NCBI RefSeq assembly: GCF_031143425.1
Contig: NC_090439.1
Coordinates: forward strand, 639,903,465 to 639,967,464
DNA length: 64,000 nucleotides
Direction: 5' to 3'
DNA from: Pleurodeles waltl
Taxonomy: Eukaryota; Chordata; Amphibia; Caudata; Salamandridae
A program made the translations under genes and the position numbers. The first letter of the stretch is position 1; each line of letters starts with the position of its first letter. Shown one piece after another: positions 13,296 to 23,945 of this stretch. The notes below the pieces were generated by a model, which saw nothing but the letters and a program-made list of their open reading frames with translations, searched no databases and was not told the origin of the DNA.

Positions 13296-13640
13296 GTGAA
13301 TTCTAGGACTTTTCAAATGTAAAATAATATTTAATTACCATACGTAAATACAACTCCCTGCTCCCCTTTTTCTAGTTTATGCATGGAATGTTTTGGGGTG
13401 ATCTGTCAAGTGGAGGCTGATATAAAAGGGGGATCCCAAAATGCAAATCCCCATGCATTTTCCATAGACTTCTTTAAGATGGGCTACAGCAAAAACTGCT
13501 CAACGGAATCATACCAGATTCAGCAGGAAAGTAGAGCTTGGTCCTCAGACTGTGCATTCTGTGATTTAATGTAAATCCATTCAGTAGTTTTTTAGCTATT
13601 AAGGTTAAAAAATAATTCTGTATCAGGACGGTTGGGTCCG
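13296..13640 (+). repeat. Interspersed repeat related to 20200 and 33180
   Basis: It carries the phrase tgtaaatccattcagtagtt (about 13570). Variants recur near 20300 (ggtgtaagtctatccaacgg) and 33290 (ggtgtgaatctgttcattag). A low-copy relative of the degenerate array at 33.2-34.8 kb. Confidence 0.4.
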
Positions 13641-13864
13641 CTGGAGCTTGTGATGGTCCCGCAAAAATGCAAATTAAAAAAATGGAGCCCTGTAATTAGT
13701 AGAAAGACCTTTTTTTCCGTGAGCCTTCATTCTCTCGTGGGAGCAAGAGGCTCCTGTGCGTCCTCTGAGACCAAGCACTCTGATTGGCTAGCTGTTGGAG
13801 TTTTAGAAACAAAATGGCCACACTACTGTGTACTGCAAAATATTGCAAGTATTGTTGAGGTTAA

Positions 13865-14025
13865 GAGCCTGGTTTATATCTCAGCAGACGAGTTACTTCG
13901 TCATAACGGTGACTGATTTCCCAACCGCCGAAAAATAAATCCCATAGGGATTTATATTTTAGCAGATGGGAAATCCATCGCCGTTTTGATGGAGTAAGTC
14001 ATCTGCCGAGAACTAAATCAGGCCC
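13865..14025. mobile_element. 161-bp MITE with TAA target duplication
   Basis: The ends GAGCCTGGTTTATATCTC and the complement of CTAAATCAGGCCC are flanked by TAA at 13862-13864 and 14026-14028. The interior is self-complementary around aaatcccatagggattt. Same broad family as 45499-45667. Confidence 0.75.
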
Positions 14026-14507
14026 TAAGTAAAAAAGCAGAAGAAGTGCATCCTGCTCCCTCCCCCGAGATTTAGAGAGGCGGTCTCTAAGGGATCACTG
14101 CTGTGATGAAAATAAATATATAATGATTTTAAAAAATATGTTTACGATCTCACAGGACTCTTGCGGGATCCTGCATACAAAAAGGCGTAGGTGAGTTTGC
14201 AATACACTACAAGTAGAAATGCATATTGTGGCCCTTGTTGTTGAGAGGAACTGTGTGTGTGAGTGTAACAGATAAGTACCTTGATGAGCAGAAGGCTATT
14301 CTTTTTTTAAATGTTACAATCTCTCAAGACTCATGGGATCATGAAAAATTGAAAGGAGTAGGTGATATTTGAATACACTCTAGTATGCTCACTTGTTACT
14401 GTAGGGAGGAGTCTTACTGGAGATGATGTTTATCCATTTACACTCATTGGCTTGGGATGAGTTGTAAGTAGAGTTAAGACTCTTCCCACACCGTACTATG
14501 CACACCC

Positions 14508-15485
14508 ATCATCAAATAGAGGAGTCTCAGCGAAGAAGACAGTCCCTCCACCTCCTACTATGCACACACGTTATCTAAGGGAAATGTCTTAGTGGAGAGG
14601 CTAGTCCTTCCCCACACCCTACTACACACAGCCATCATCCAAGAGAGGGGTCTTGGTGAGGAGGCAAGTCCTTCCCCACCCACCCTACTGTGCACACTAT
14701 CTGAGAGAGAGATCTCAAAAGATTGGCTACTACATCCACACACACCAGTACACACACTAATCATCTGTGAGAGAAGTCTCAAAGGAAAGACTTCTCATCC
14801 ACACTGGTACGTATACCTGAAAGAGGGGTCTCAAATGAGAGGCCAGTCGATTCACACACACTACTGCGCACAACCATCATTTGAGAGAGAGGTCTCCAAA
14901 GAGAGGCCAGTCCATCCACTAACACTACTATGCACACCTGTCATCTGAGAGAGTGGTCTGAAAGGAGAAGCCAGCCCATCCACACACCCATCATCTGAAA
15001 GAGAGGTCTGAAAGGAGAGGTCAGTCCATTCATACCCCCCAACTATGACACACCAGTTGTCTGAGACAGAAGTCTCAAAGGAAAGGGCAGTCTCTCACCA
15101 CACACCCTAGTACTCAGACTCGTCATCTGAGAGAGTGGTCTGAAAGGAGAAGCCAGTCCATCTGCACACTCTGCTACAGGCACCCATTATCTGAAAGAGA
15201 GGTCTGAAAGGAGAGGGCAGTCCACCCACACCCTCAACTATGAAACACCTGTTATCTGAGAGAGAGCGAGGTCTCAGAGGAAAGGGCAGTCCCTAACCAT
15301 ACACTCTAGTACGCACACCCGTCATCTGAGAGAGAGGTCTCAAAGGAGAAGTCAGCCCATCTACACACCCTAGTACGCACACCTATCATCTGGGAGAGTG
15401 GTCGGAACAGAGAAGCCAGTCCATTCTCATACCCCACTACACTCCCCCATCATCTGAAAGAGAGGTCTGAAAGGAGAGGCCGGTT
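14508..15485 (+). repeat. Minisatellite, about 63-bp unit, about 17 copies
   Basis: The phrase catcatctgagagagaggtc recurs at about 14508, 14570, 14633, 14695, 14761, 14816, 14875, 14941, 14990, 15057, 15121, 15184, 15251, 15321, 15385 and 15449, followed each time by caaaggagaggccagtcc-like and cacaccctactatgcacac-like segments. Spacing is mostly 60-66 bp. The units have diverged, so the array is not recent. Confidence 0.9.
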
Positions 15486-15489
15486 TATC

Positions 15490-17035
15490 TATTTATACAT
15501 GAAATTGTTGACTACTGTAAGTGTGGTTCACAGTTCACTTTGAATATGCAACACAATGCACCAGAGTTTTTAATGTGTTGGAAAATTAGGGTATTTCAAA
15601 TAATGACTTCTTTAAAGCAAACTATTCATGGAACCATGAGTTGGTCAATTGTCCCTAACCAGGCAGAACAGACATTCAATCAGAACAATTAGTGTACCCT
15701 ACAGTACCCTACAGTACCAGATTTCAAGTCATTAGCATTTGCAGACTGTTTTGTGAAAGCTGTCCAGAATAACTCTTGTTTACACTGCACATTAAACTAC
15801 TGTTTTTATTAGATGTGAAACACAGTTCAAATTAGCTTATTTTCATGCTACAGAGCTGGTGGTAGTAATATTATTACTGATTTCACCAACTTTGAAGCTG
15901 GTAAGATATCAATTCCTAATAAAACATACACAGCTGTTGCCATTATTTTTCATCATGGGCAATCAGTCAACTCTGGTCACTACATATTCTACCTTAAAAA
16001 CTCACCTGGGCGAGATGAATGTGATGACACATGTCTTGCAGTAACGTATAGATTTTCCTGGAAACTTCCAAATTCCTAATTTATATTTCTACAACCAAAG
16101 TAATAGAGGAAACAATAATTACATACCTCTATGGAGATATAAACAGACAAAAAGCATTAAAGTTAATTTTCATTGGCGTTATGTGGCTTACCAAGGATAA
16201 TGACTATATAATGATTGAAATGTTTTTAATAATAAAAAATGTACTCGAAATAAATGAGTATCAATGTGTACTATATCCTATTGCTGATTTATTGCACATA
16301 AAGCATGAGTTTTTTATGAATCTAATTGATTTATTGTTCCCCACAATTATATAGTGGATTGCATTTCATTACACCAAACACACTGTTAGTATTCAGGTTT
16401 TTATAAAGTATACATATTACATCAGGATATGTTCAGTGAAAATGCAAACTCCATTATAAAAGTGGAAGAGGCTCGCGAGAGTAAACCAAGAAGCACTGTC
16501 CCCTCGGACTGCAAGCAGGGGATAGTGTGCCTGGCTCTTGCAAACTCTCGCGAGAGGCTTGCAAGAGCCACCAATCATATTGAAATGGAAAAAAGAGCAT
16601 GTATGTAAGCATCATTGGAATTTCTGCCTCTCGTGGTCTTGCAAGAGTTTTCAAGAAGAAGAAATTGAAACATAATACAAACAACATAGATAATGAAAAA
16701 ATAGGGAGCTCTGAAAAGAGCTTTTTAAAAATGTCTTCAAGAACTTTACATTTTTTGTGTTTTTTAACTTCAAACATTTTTTTTTGCATGTTTTCAATTT
16801 TAGACTAGTGTTACAAGAAGTGAGGAGATGGACAATCTCACTAAAATATTTGTTGTATTACTGTTCTAAACTCAGATTTCCTTTTTTGAAACATTTTTTA
16901 TGCATCCTTTCCTGTTGAGTTACAATAAAAAAACATTCTCTTTCAAAATAATGTCCACATACATGATATGCTATTCAGTTATTCTACCATACATACATTC
17001 CAGATAATACTTAATTTACTTTAAAAAACAAACCC
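15490..17035. other. Intron 2 stretch with one CG-rich palindrome
   Basis: A/T-rich intronic DNA. Apart from the block at 16470-16640, containing the palindrome listed separately, I recognise nothing. Confidence 0.5.
16532..16570. promoter_or_regulatory. Palindrome around TCTCGCGAGA
   Basis: The 10-bp palindrome TCTCGCGAGA (16546-16555) lies inside perfect 12-bp arms (tggctcttgcaa 16532-16543, ttgcaagagcca 16559-16570). A partial copy, gCTCGCGAGA, lies at 16471-16480. TCTCGCGAGA is a known vertebrate promoter motif, linked in the literature to Kaiso/ZBTB33. Regulatory use here is only a possibility; it may equally be part of a repeat. Confidence 0.35.
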
Positions 17036-17723
17036 TAGAAATTCATTGAAAAAAACAAAGGTTAGAGTAATGTTATAGTTAGGTGAATTTCACAGTGACA
17101 ACATTAACATTTAGAACTAAAGAAACCACAGATATTCAGCAATTAGGTTAGCAGCCATTCACTGCTTATGACCTCACATATGACAACACTCATAACATGT
17201 TCTATGACGTAATGTGTGACATCAACGATGACATCTCAAATGACATAATTGATGACATCACTGATGACATCATCCAAGCTTCATTTTCCTACATATTGCT
17301 CTATAAATTACTATGGAATTAGAGGCCTGACAATAAGTGCAAAATAGCTCAGAAGAATATCAGGTATCATTAGTGCCATCACAAATACAACTCCATAGGT
17401 GTTGAAAGCAAGCATCATGTGCAGCCTATAGCATACACTTTACAGTTAGCATAGTTCATATTAACTTTCAATCACAGATATCTAGGAAAACTTCACTGAG
17501 TATAGTGTTCAATCTGTATACAACTATTGAGAGAGAGCCAAAATAATGACTGCCAATTTCAAAATGTCAAAAGGAATGGCCTACTATGGACAGCTTTTAT
17601 CTGTATCAAACCCCTGACACTCACCAAACCTATAGCAAGAAAAACAGTAGAGAACTAAGTACTGTAAACACTGTTCACACTATGAAGATAGTTTATTCTA
17701 TACCACACTGTTTAACAGTTAAA

Positions 17724-17913
17724 GGGGGTTATTCTAACTTTGGAGGAGGTGTTAATCCGTCCCAAAAGTGACGGAAAAGTGACGGATTTACCACCAGCCG
17801 TATTACGAGTCCATTATATCCTATGGAACTCGTAATACGGCTGGTGGTATATCCGTCACTTTACCGTCACTTTTGGGACGGATTAACACTCCTCCAAAGT
17901 TAGAATAACCCCC
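17724..17913. mobile_element. 190-bp near-perfect foldback MITE, AAA duplication
   Basis: The arms of about 85 bp, beginning GGGGGTTATTCTAACTTTGG, are nearly identical in inverted orientation: I count one 1-base indel and two mismatches. The loop is about 17 nt. AAA flanks both sides (17721-17723 and 17914-17916). The near identity of the arms suggests recent insertion. Confidence 0.85.
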
Positions 17914-18215
17914 AAACTCTCATGTAAAATACATCACATCACATTAAAAAGAATCTAGTAAGAACAGCGTACACTCTGAGGAACAGTTGGCAAAAAAGAC
18001 ACTAGCGACCTAAAATAACGAAGATCTGAAGGTGGTAAAGATCCTACTACCTGCAGCCTTCATTCTGTTGTGGAAACTTTACAGATAGCCCATCCTCTAA
18101 AGCAAAACAATCACATGTACATATGTTATTATCTAGGTTAAGTAGGAATTGTCATTGTCAAATTGTCATGCTGACACACTTCTCTCTAATAACTCAAGGC
18201 TTGTTACAAAAGTTA

Positions 18216-19143
18216 GGCCCGTATTTATACTCCGTTTGCGCCGAATTTGCGTCGTTTTTTTTGACGCAAATTCAGCGCAAAACGAACGCCATATTTATAC
18301 TTTGGCGTTAGACGCGTCTAGCGCCAAAGTATGGGCAAATAGCGTCATTTTTTTGCGTGAACGCCTTCCTTGCGTTAATGAGATGCAAGGAAGGCGTTCC
18401 CGTCTAAAAAAATGACGGCGACGCAAATGCGTCGTATTTATACTCCCGGGCAAAAATCACGGCCGGGAGGTGGCGGCTCAAAAAACCCCGCATTTGCGCC
18501 ACTATTTAACGCCTGGGTCAGGGTAGGCGTTAAGGGGCCTGTGGGCTCAAAATGAGCCCACAGGTGCCCTCCCCTGCCCCCAGGGACCCCCCCTGCCACC
18601 CCTGCCCACCCCAGGAGGACACCCATGGATGGAGGGACCCACCCCAGGGACATTCAGGTAAGTTCAGGTAAGTATAATTTTTTATATTTTTTTATTTTTT
18701 TTGGGTGGCATAGGGGGGCCTTATTTGTGCCCCCCTACATGCCACTATGCCCAATGACCATGCCCAGGGGACACAAGTCCCCTGGGCATGGCCATTGGGC
18801 AAGGGGGCATGACTCCTGTCTTTACTAAGACAGGAGTCATGAAATGGCGTCTGGGCGTCGTAAAAAAATGGCGCAAATCGGGTTGAGGCGATTCTTTTGC
18901 CTCAACCTGACTTGCCCCATTTTAAGACGCCCTAACGTCATTTTTTCCCAACGCCGGCGCTGCCTGGTCTACGTGGTTTTTTTTCCACGCACACCAGGCA
19001 GCGCCGGTCTGCTTGCGCCGGCTAACGCCATTCCATAAATACGGCGCCCGCATGGCGCTTCAGAATGGCGTTAGACGGCGCTAAATTTTTTGACGCTAAA
19101 CTGCGTTAGCGCAGTTTAGCGTCAAAAAGTATAAATATGGGCC
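18216..19143. mobile_element. 928-bp 'ATATTTATAC' MITE, copy 1, TTA duplication
   Basis: The ends GGCCCGTATTTATAC and GTATAAATATGGGCC are flanked by TTA at 18213-18215 and 19144-19146. The interior order (GCGTC-rich palindromes, a GC-rich block, tandem CAGGTAAGT at 18655-18673, a T-run, a GGGGGGCC block) is shared with 30601-31513 and 35816-36413. No transposase coding. The 3-bp TTA duplication is typical of PIF/Harbinger (TWA). Confidence 0.88.
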
Positions 19144-19662
19144 TTAGTATCTACTATGTAGATTCTTTCTCCTGTTGAAAATGTTTTCTGCAGTACAAAA
19201 ATCCTTGTGTGGAACATAATGAACACAAGTTGTCTATCTCTTGCACACACAGCTACATTAACAATGATTTATACCATGTTCAATACTTCTACACATCTAT
19301 AGTGCATTAGGAGCACATGTCTTTTGTTAACACTTAAACCCATTAACTGGCCCTAGACTGTACAAAATCAGGTAGACAAGAAATGTGGTACTAAACCAAC
19401 TATAAAACAAACTAGCATACTCATTAGATTATTTCATCAGTGGTGTCATCAGTAATGTAATTTAATATGTCATCAATTATGTCATAGAACATGTCATGAG
19501 TGATGTCATAAGCAGTTCATGGTGGGGACACAATTTATAGTTAAGGCTGCTAACTATAACTGCTAAATTTCTTTTTTTTTTAGTTCAAAACGTTAATGGT
19601 GTCACTGAGAATTTCACCTAACTATAATGTTACTTTAACCTTAGTTTTTTTAGAAAAAATAT

Positions 19663-19686
19663 ATACATATATATATATATATATAT
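19663..19686. repeat. (AT)n microsatellite
   Basis: Short ATATAC/AT run between copy B and the next AACTATAAC-type repeat. Confidence 0.8.
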
Positions 19687-19691
19687 TCACT

Positions 19692-19970
19692 TACAAAAAG
19701 GTTACAGGGACGTTATATTAAGGCTCCCATTTGAAACATACCAAACCATAGACATTCTGCTGTTATAGAGTCATTTCAAGTAACTATAACTCGTACTGTA
19801 ATGTATCTGTAATTCGCACCCATGCACAGTTTTCTCATCAACAATGTTACTGCAATTGATACAATGATATCATCATTAACGTTATAAAAGATGTCATGAG
19901 TGCTGTACTGTCTGGGGTAATTAGCAGATCATTGCAAGGGCCTGATTTATAGTTTCATGAATTTTGTCGT
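19692..19970 (+). repeat. AACTATAAC-type repeat, unit 1
   Basis: It begins acaaaaaggttacagggacg and contains tcatttcaagtaactataac and gttataaaagatgtcatgag. The same order recurs at 20585-20880, so the two are direct, diverged copies. Confidence 0.6.
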
Positions 19971-20199
19971 GATTTAAAAAAAAAAATCCTTTCTGCCCTG
20001 GTGGGGCCCTAGGGCCAACCCAGGACCAAAGCTAGAGAGCTAGGGTATTCATATCCTGCCCACTTCTCTTTTTTTGTCTTTTGTTAAGGACTCAGTGGAA
20101 TCTTAGTCCCAAAGTGGCTGCCAACACTTCCTAGTTGAAGTGTTGGTAGGTAATCAGAACTCTGCATGAGGTCGGCAGTATTCGCAAAGTCATCACAAC

Positions 20200-20520
20200 C
20201 CTTGATAGTCACATTTAGATTCTCTTTAATTTCTCTAAAACTACAGAACAGATTTACATCAGATAACAAAAAGTGTGATTTCTGGACCAAAAGCTACCTT
20301 TCTGTCAAATTTGGTGTAAGTCTATCCAACGGTTTGGGCTGTAGTTGTGTTCAGAATCCCTATGGGAATTAAAATGGGAAATGCACTTTTTTTTTACTCC
20401 CCCATTTTTCTCAGCCCCTGCTTGAGAGGTCACCCAGAAACTTTTCATATGCAACAAAAGCATTGGGCACACTTGCTCTGGAAAAGTTCATAAGGATTCA
20501 TCAAATGGAGTCAAAGATAT
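20200..20520 (+). repeat. Interspersed repeat related to 13430 and 33180
   Basis: It contains acagatttacatcagataac, aaatttggtgtaagtctatc and tcatcaaatggagtcaaaga phrases that resemble the other two loci. No coding capacity. Confidence 0.4.
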
Positions 20521-20543
20521 AGCCAAGATAAGCCAAGGTTAGT

Positions 20544-20549
<6 letters not shown>

Positions 20550-20574
<25 letters not shown>

Positions 20575-20960
20575 TATTTTGTTTTCACTTGAAAAAAGGT
20601 TACAAGGACATTAAAGTTAGGTTTTGAATTTACTCCGAAAAAAACAGAGAAATTCAGCAGCTATAGTTATTTCAAGTAACTATAACTCACACTCTAAGGT
20701 AACTATAACTCGTGCCCCCGCCATGCGTTTTTTTCTTCAATAATTTGACTTCTAATGTTTCATTGCTATTTTTATTGACGTTATAAACGTTGTCATGTGT
20801 ACTGTAATATCTGAGGTAATTAGCAGTGATTGGCGAGGGTGTGCATTATAGTTACTTGAAATAACTCTTATTATAACTGCTGAATATCTCTGGTTTTGTG
20901 CGGGTAAATTTAGAACCTAACTATAATGTCCCTCTAACCTTTGTTTTTTTTAAGTGAACT
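20550..20960. repeat. AACTATAAC-type repeat, unit 2, with inverted ends
   Basis: An (AT)n run (20550-20574) leads into aaaaaaggttacaaggacat. The left arm (to about 20720) pairs with the right arm 20855-20950 (tagttacttgaaataact...cctaactataatgtccct). Direct relative of 19692-19970. Confidence 0.6.
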
Positions 20961-21084
20961 TCTATTTTTTTGTAATTCTATTTCCTAACTATAACGTTCC
21001 TATATCCTTTGTTTTTTTAATAGAATTTCTATGGGCTTTTTTTAACGTAAAGTAATTTTCATTACTATATGTTAATCCACTCAC

Positions 21085-21224
21085 TGCCACGCATGCCCTT
21101 CAGCCATGGTTGCCTGCAGGGCCTGGCCTGCAGCCAGTCCCTGTGGCAAACTCCCATATCCACCCATCCCCATGCTGTACACGGCCCTTGGCCGTGTGCA
21201 GCGGGAGCTGACCGCAGGGCCTGT
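21085..21224 (+). repeat. Repeat fragment, also at 10826
   Basis: ggttgcctgcagggcctggc...cacggcccttggccgtgtgc: an interspersed repeat copied at 10826. It leads directly into the minisatellite. Confidence 0.5.
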
Positions 21225-21745
21225 CTCTCTGGATGTGAAAATAAGTGTGAGAGGGTGTCTGTGGGTATGAGTGGGTGAGAGAGTATCTGTCTGGGTGTGA
21301 GACTGGGTGTAAGAGGGTCTATTTGGATGTGAGAGTGCCTTTCTGGGTGTGAAAGTAGGTGTAAGGGGGTGTCTATGGGTGTGACAGTGGGTGTGAGAGT
21401 GTCTTTGTGAGTGGGTGCATGAATGTCTGAATGGGTCTCTGAGAAGCGTGCATTAGTCTCTTAGTTGGGTCTGTGAGTACATGAGTCTCTGAGTGGGTAT
21501 GTGAGTGAGTGTGTGAGTGTCTGAGCGGGTCTGTGGGTGGGTGCATGAGTGTCTTGTCGGTCTGTGAGTGGGTGCATGAGTCTCTGAGTGGGTGCGTGAG
21601 TCTCTGAGTGAGTCTGTGAGTGGGAGCGTGAGTCTCTGATTGGGTCTTTGAGTGAATGCATGACTGTGTAAGTAGGTTTGTGAGAGTGTGCATGAGTGTC
21701 TGAGTGTGTCAGTGAGTGGGTGGGTGGGTGTGTCAGTAGTTGTGT
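21225..21745 (+). repeat. Degenerate G/T-rich minisatellite
   Basis: Repeats of gtgagtctctgagtgggtgc / tgtgagtgtctgagtgggt, mostly about 20-24 bp, with an early section built on gggtgtgagagtgggtgt. The long minus-strand frames (His/Thr/Ser-rich) are artefacts of this repeat. A short related block is at 31905-31970. Confidence 0.85.
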
Positions 21746-22279
21746 GAGTGACTCTGCCACAAAGGAACCTCACCTGCCCTTTATCCAACAAGAGTCCACA
21801 GCTTTGTGTGAAATATCTAACCAAGTGGAGTTCTTTCTGCCTCCTTGGGTATATGTCTAGTATGTATTCTGCACTACAGCAGCATAATCTTGCACAAAGA
21901 AATGTCACCAGAGACCTTCTGTGCATTTGTCAATGTGATTGTTCCACATGCATATTTATCCAGAATTCTGTGATAACAAGAATCCACCAATAGAGAGGCC
22001 AACAAGACTACAAAGATGTAAATGTCCACCAATCCATGGTCCTTCCTCTTATTTATGTGAAGTACGTGTTTCTGTGTTTTGTGGCGATCTCATATTCGTC
22101 AGCATCAAGAATGCACCCTCAAATTTGGCGGGAAATGCACTGGGGTGGGGAAGGGGCTTTGAGAAGCTGTCCATCAACCTGGCAAAAAGGAGAAGACGTG
22201 CATACTACTAAGGTAGAAGGTGTGGGCCTTGTGGGCGCAGTTTCCAGGTGATTTGCACATTTGCATACTCTGAGCTATG

Positions 22280-22321
22280 ATTATATATATATGTATATAT
22301 ATATATAAATAGAGAGAGAGA
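22280..22321. repeat. (AT)n(AG)n microsatellite
   Basis: AT dinucleotides followed by agagagagag. Confidence 0.8.
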
Positions 22322-22544
22322 TTTTACTGCATAAAAAGTATAAAAAGTAGATATACATATTTTTAAGTTTATTGAATATTTTATAGCTTTTAATTTAAAA
22401 ATAAATGTAACCTTATTTCCTTAACTAGTTAATTTAAATATACACAATAATATTATTTTTTAATACATAAATCTCAACGTAGCAAAAGAGTTCTCATGTG
22501 TCTGATTCTTCAGAGAACTAAATGTCATTATCATCATTATGTTT

Positions 22545-23945
22545 ATTATTATTATTATTACTTGTAAAGCGCAAAACTGCTTCCTAAAAAAGGCATTTTG
22601 GCGTTCATTATCAAGTCCCTGATCAAGACAAATGCAAGCCCTAGAGCTTGTAAAGCAAAGTCTTTCAGGCTTTCCTAAAGGCATAGAGGACGTTTAGAGT
22701 GGAGGGAGGCCGCAGCATGTTCCACAGGCAGTCCAGCTATACGGAGAAATATCTGCCTCAAATGCAATCCTTCTTAAATTAAGGGACCTTCAACAAATTA
22801 GCATTCGTGGAGCACAACAATCTGGATGGAAAATAGAACTGTAATGTGCGTGGAAGAGTGTAAGGTACAATGTGATGAAAGGCTCAAAGTGCAGTGCCCA
22901 GGGATTAAAACTTAATATGCTTAGTTACGGGAACCCAATGGAGAGAATCTTGGGCTGCTGAACTAGAAGAGTTTTGAGGGAAGGAAAGCCTGCATGCTAT
23001 GGTAGGAGTTAGACACGATAGTGAGGTCCACCAAGAAAGAAAGTGTTGTCATATTCATGTTTACTTACGATAATGTTCTGGATCACGTGAGGATGTCAGC
23101 GGGTAGGCAACAGAGGTAGTATTTTGCACAACGTCTTCATTAATCCAAAGCAGGTAGAGGACTATTTATTCACATTCATGGCTAGAGATAAATTGCTGTC
23201 CATATAAACTCCCAGGTTCTTAGCTGACCCGACAGGGTTCTGGGTCTAGTTATCTTCAGGTGGCCAAAAATCTGCTGCCAGATGTCAAGAACGAGAGCCC
23301 AAGAAACAGCTCATCACCTCTATTTTGTCCCATGTTAAACCTGAGGGAATTGGCTTTAAGATACTGAAAATATCTCTCACAAAATCATGAAAGAAAGCCA
23401 CTGTGGAATGAGAGGTGCAGCCTAGTGTCAGAATTTGTTGGGTATCATGGGCATAATTTACAAATTTCAGGCTGTGAGACTTAGTCAGCTTAGTCCTAGG
23501 TCTTAAGTATAAATTGAATAGTGTTGGATTTAAGGAGGATCCTGAGGCACTCCCTTCTTAACTGCTATAAAGGAGGAGCGATAAGGGGAAATGCAAACTG
23601 CTTGCATTCTTCCATCTAAAAAGGAGGCCAACCATTGCTAAGCTATACCCTTTATTCCTGTTTCTGATTGTCTAGAGCAGTGGTTCCCAACCTGTGGTCC
23701 GGGGACCCCTGGGGTTCCGCGAAGCCTCCTCAGGGGGTCTGCAACTGCTTAGAAAATGTAATAATTTTAACAGATTAGTTCCCCAGCTTTCAGTAAAGAC
23801 TCATGGGGGTTACTCTGGATTCCAATAATGATTCAGTGGGTGCCTCCAGGTTCCAGTATTGATAATGTGGAGGTCCACAGAAGTCAAAAGGTTGGGAACC
23901 ACTGGTCTAGAGAGTAGAATGCTGTAAACAGCTTTAACTGAACTT
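22545..23945 (-). mobile_element. L2/CR1-type LINE remnant, minus strand, split by a hAT MITE
   Basis: Reading the minus strand downward, fragments of a non-LTR reverse transcriptase are recognisable: ETGIKG...QWLASFL, then SSLNPTLFNLYL (after GVPQ with a one-base slip), then a decayed catalytic region NYAHDTQQI where the family has YADDTQ. It ends at gcgctttacaag and an (ATT)n tail at about 22545. Stops and frameshifts make it dead. The ETGIKG and SILLSRQ portions fall on opposite sides of the hAT MITE 23678-23904, which therefore inserted into the LINE. Confidence 0.8.
23678..23904. mobile_element. 227-bp hAT-type MITE with 8-bp duplication
   Basis: Terminal inverted repeat CAGTGGTTCCCAACC at both ends. 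An exact 8-bp target duplication, GTCTAGAG, lies at 23670-23677 and 23905-23912. Both are diagnostic of hAT non-autonomous elements, and the ends look like the widespread Charlie/MER-type sequence. Inserted into the LINE above. Confidence 0.93.

Larger units (their letters stand above)
17038..19655. mobile_element. Foldback element, copy B, hosting two MITEs
   Basis: The left end (aggttagagtaatgttatagttaggtgaattt, about 17060) is the inverted repeat of the right end (aatttcacctaactataatg, about 19610). TGATGACATC-type blocks lie inside both ends (17210-17280 and 19430-19510). The unique middle is the reverse complement of copy A. It is interrupted by the MITEs at 17724-17913 and 18216-19143; without them it is about 1.5 kb, similar to copy A. 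Confidence 0.65.

Noticed and set aside
14508..15485. CRISPR-like array (regular repeats and spacers)
   Set aside because: The whole unit repeats with divergence, with no unique spacers, in a vertebrate intron; it is a minisatellite.
21373..21926. Minus-strand frames of 99-157 codons rich in His, Thr and Ser
   Set aside because: They are translations of the degenerate G/T minisatellite, have overlapping equivalents in several frames, and have no domain.
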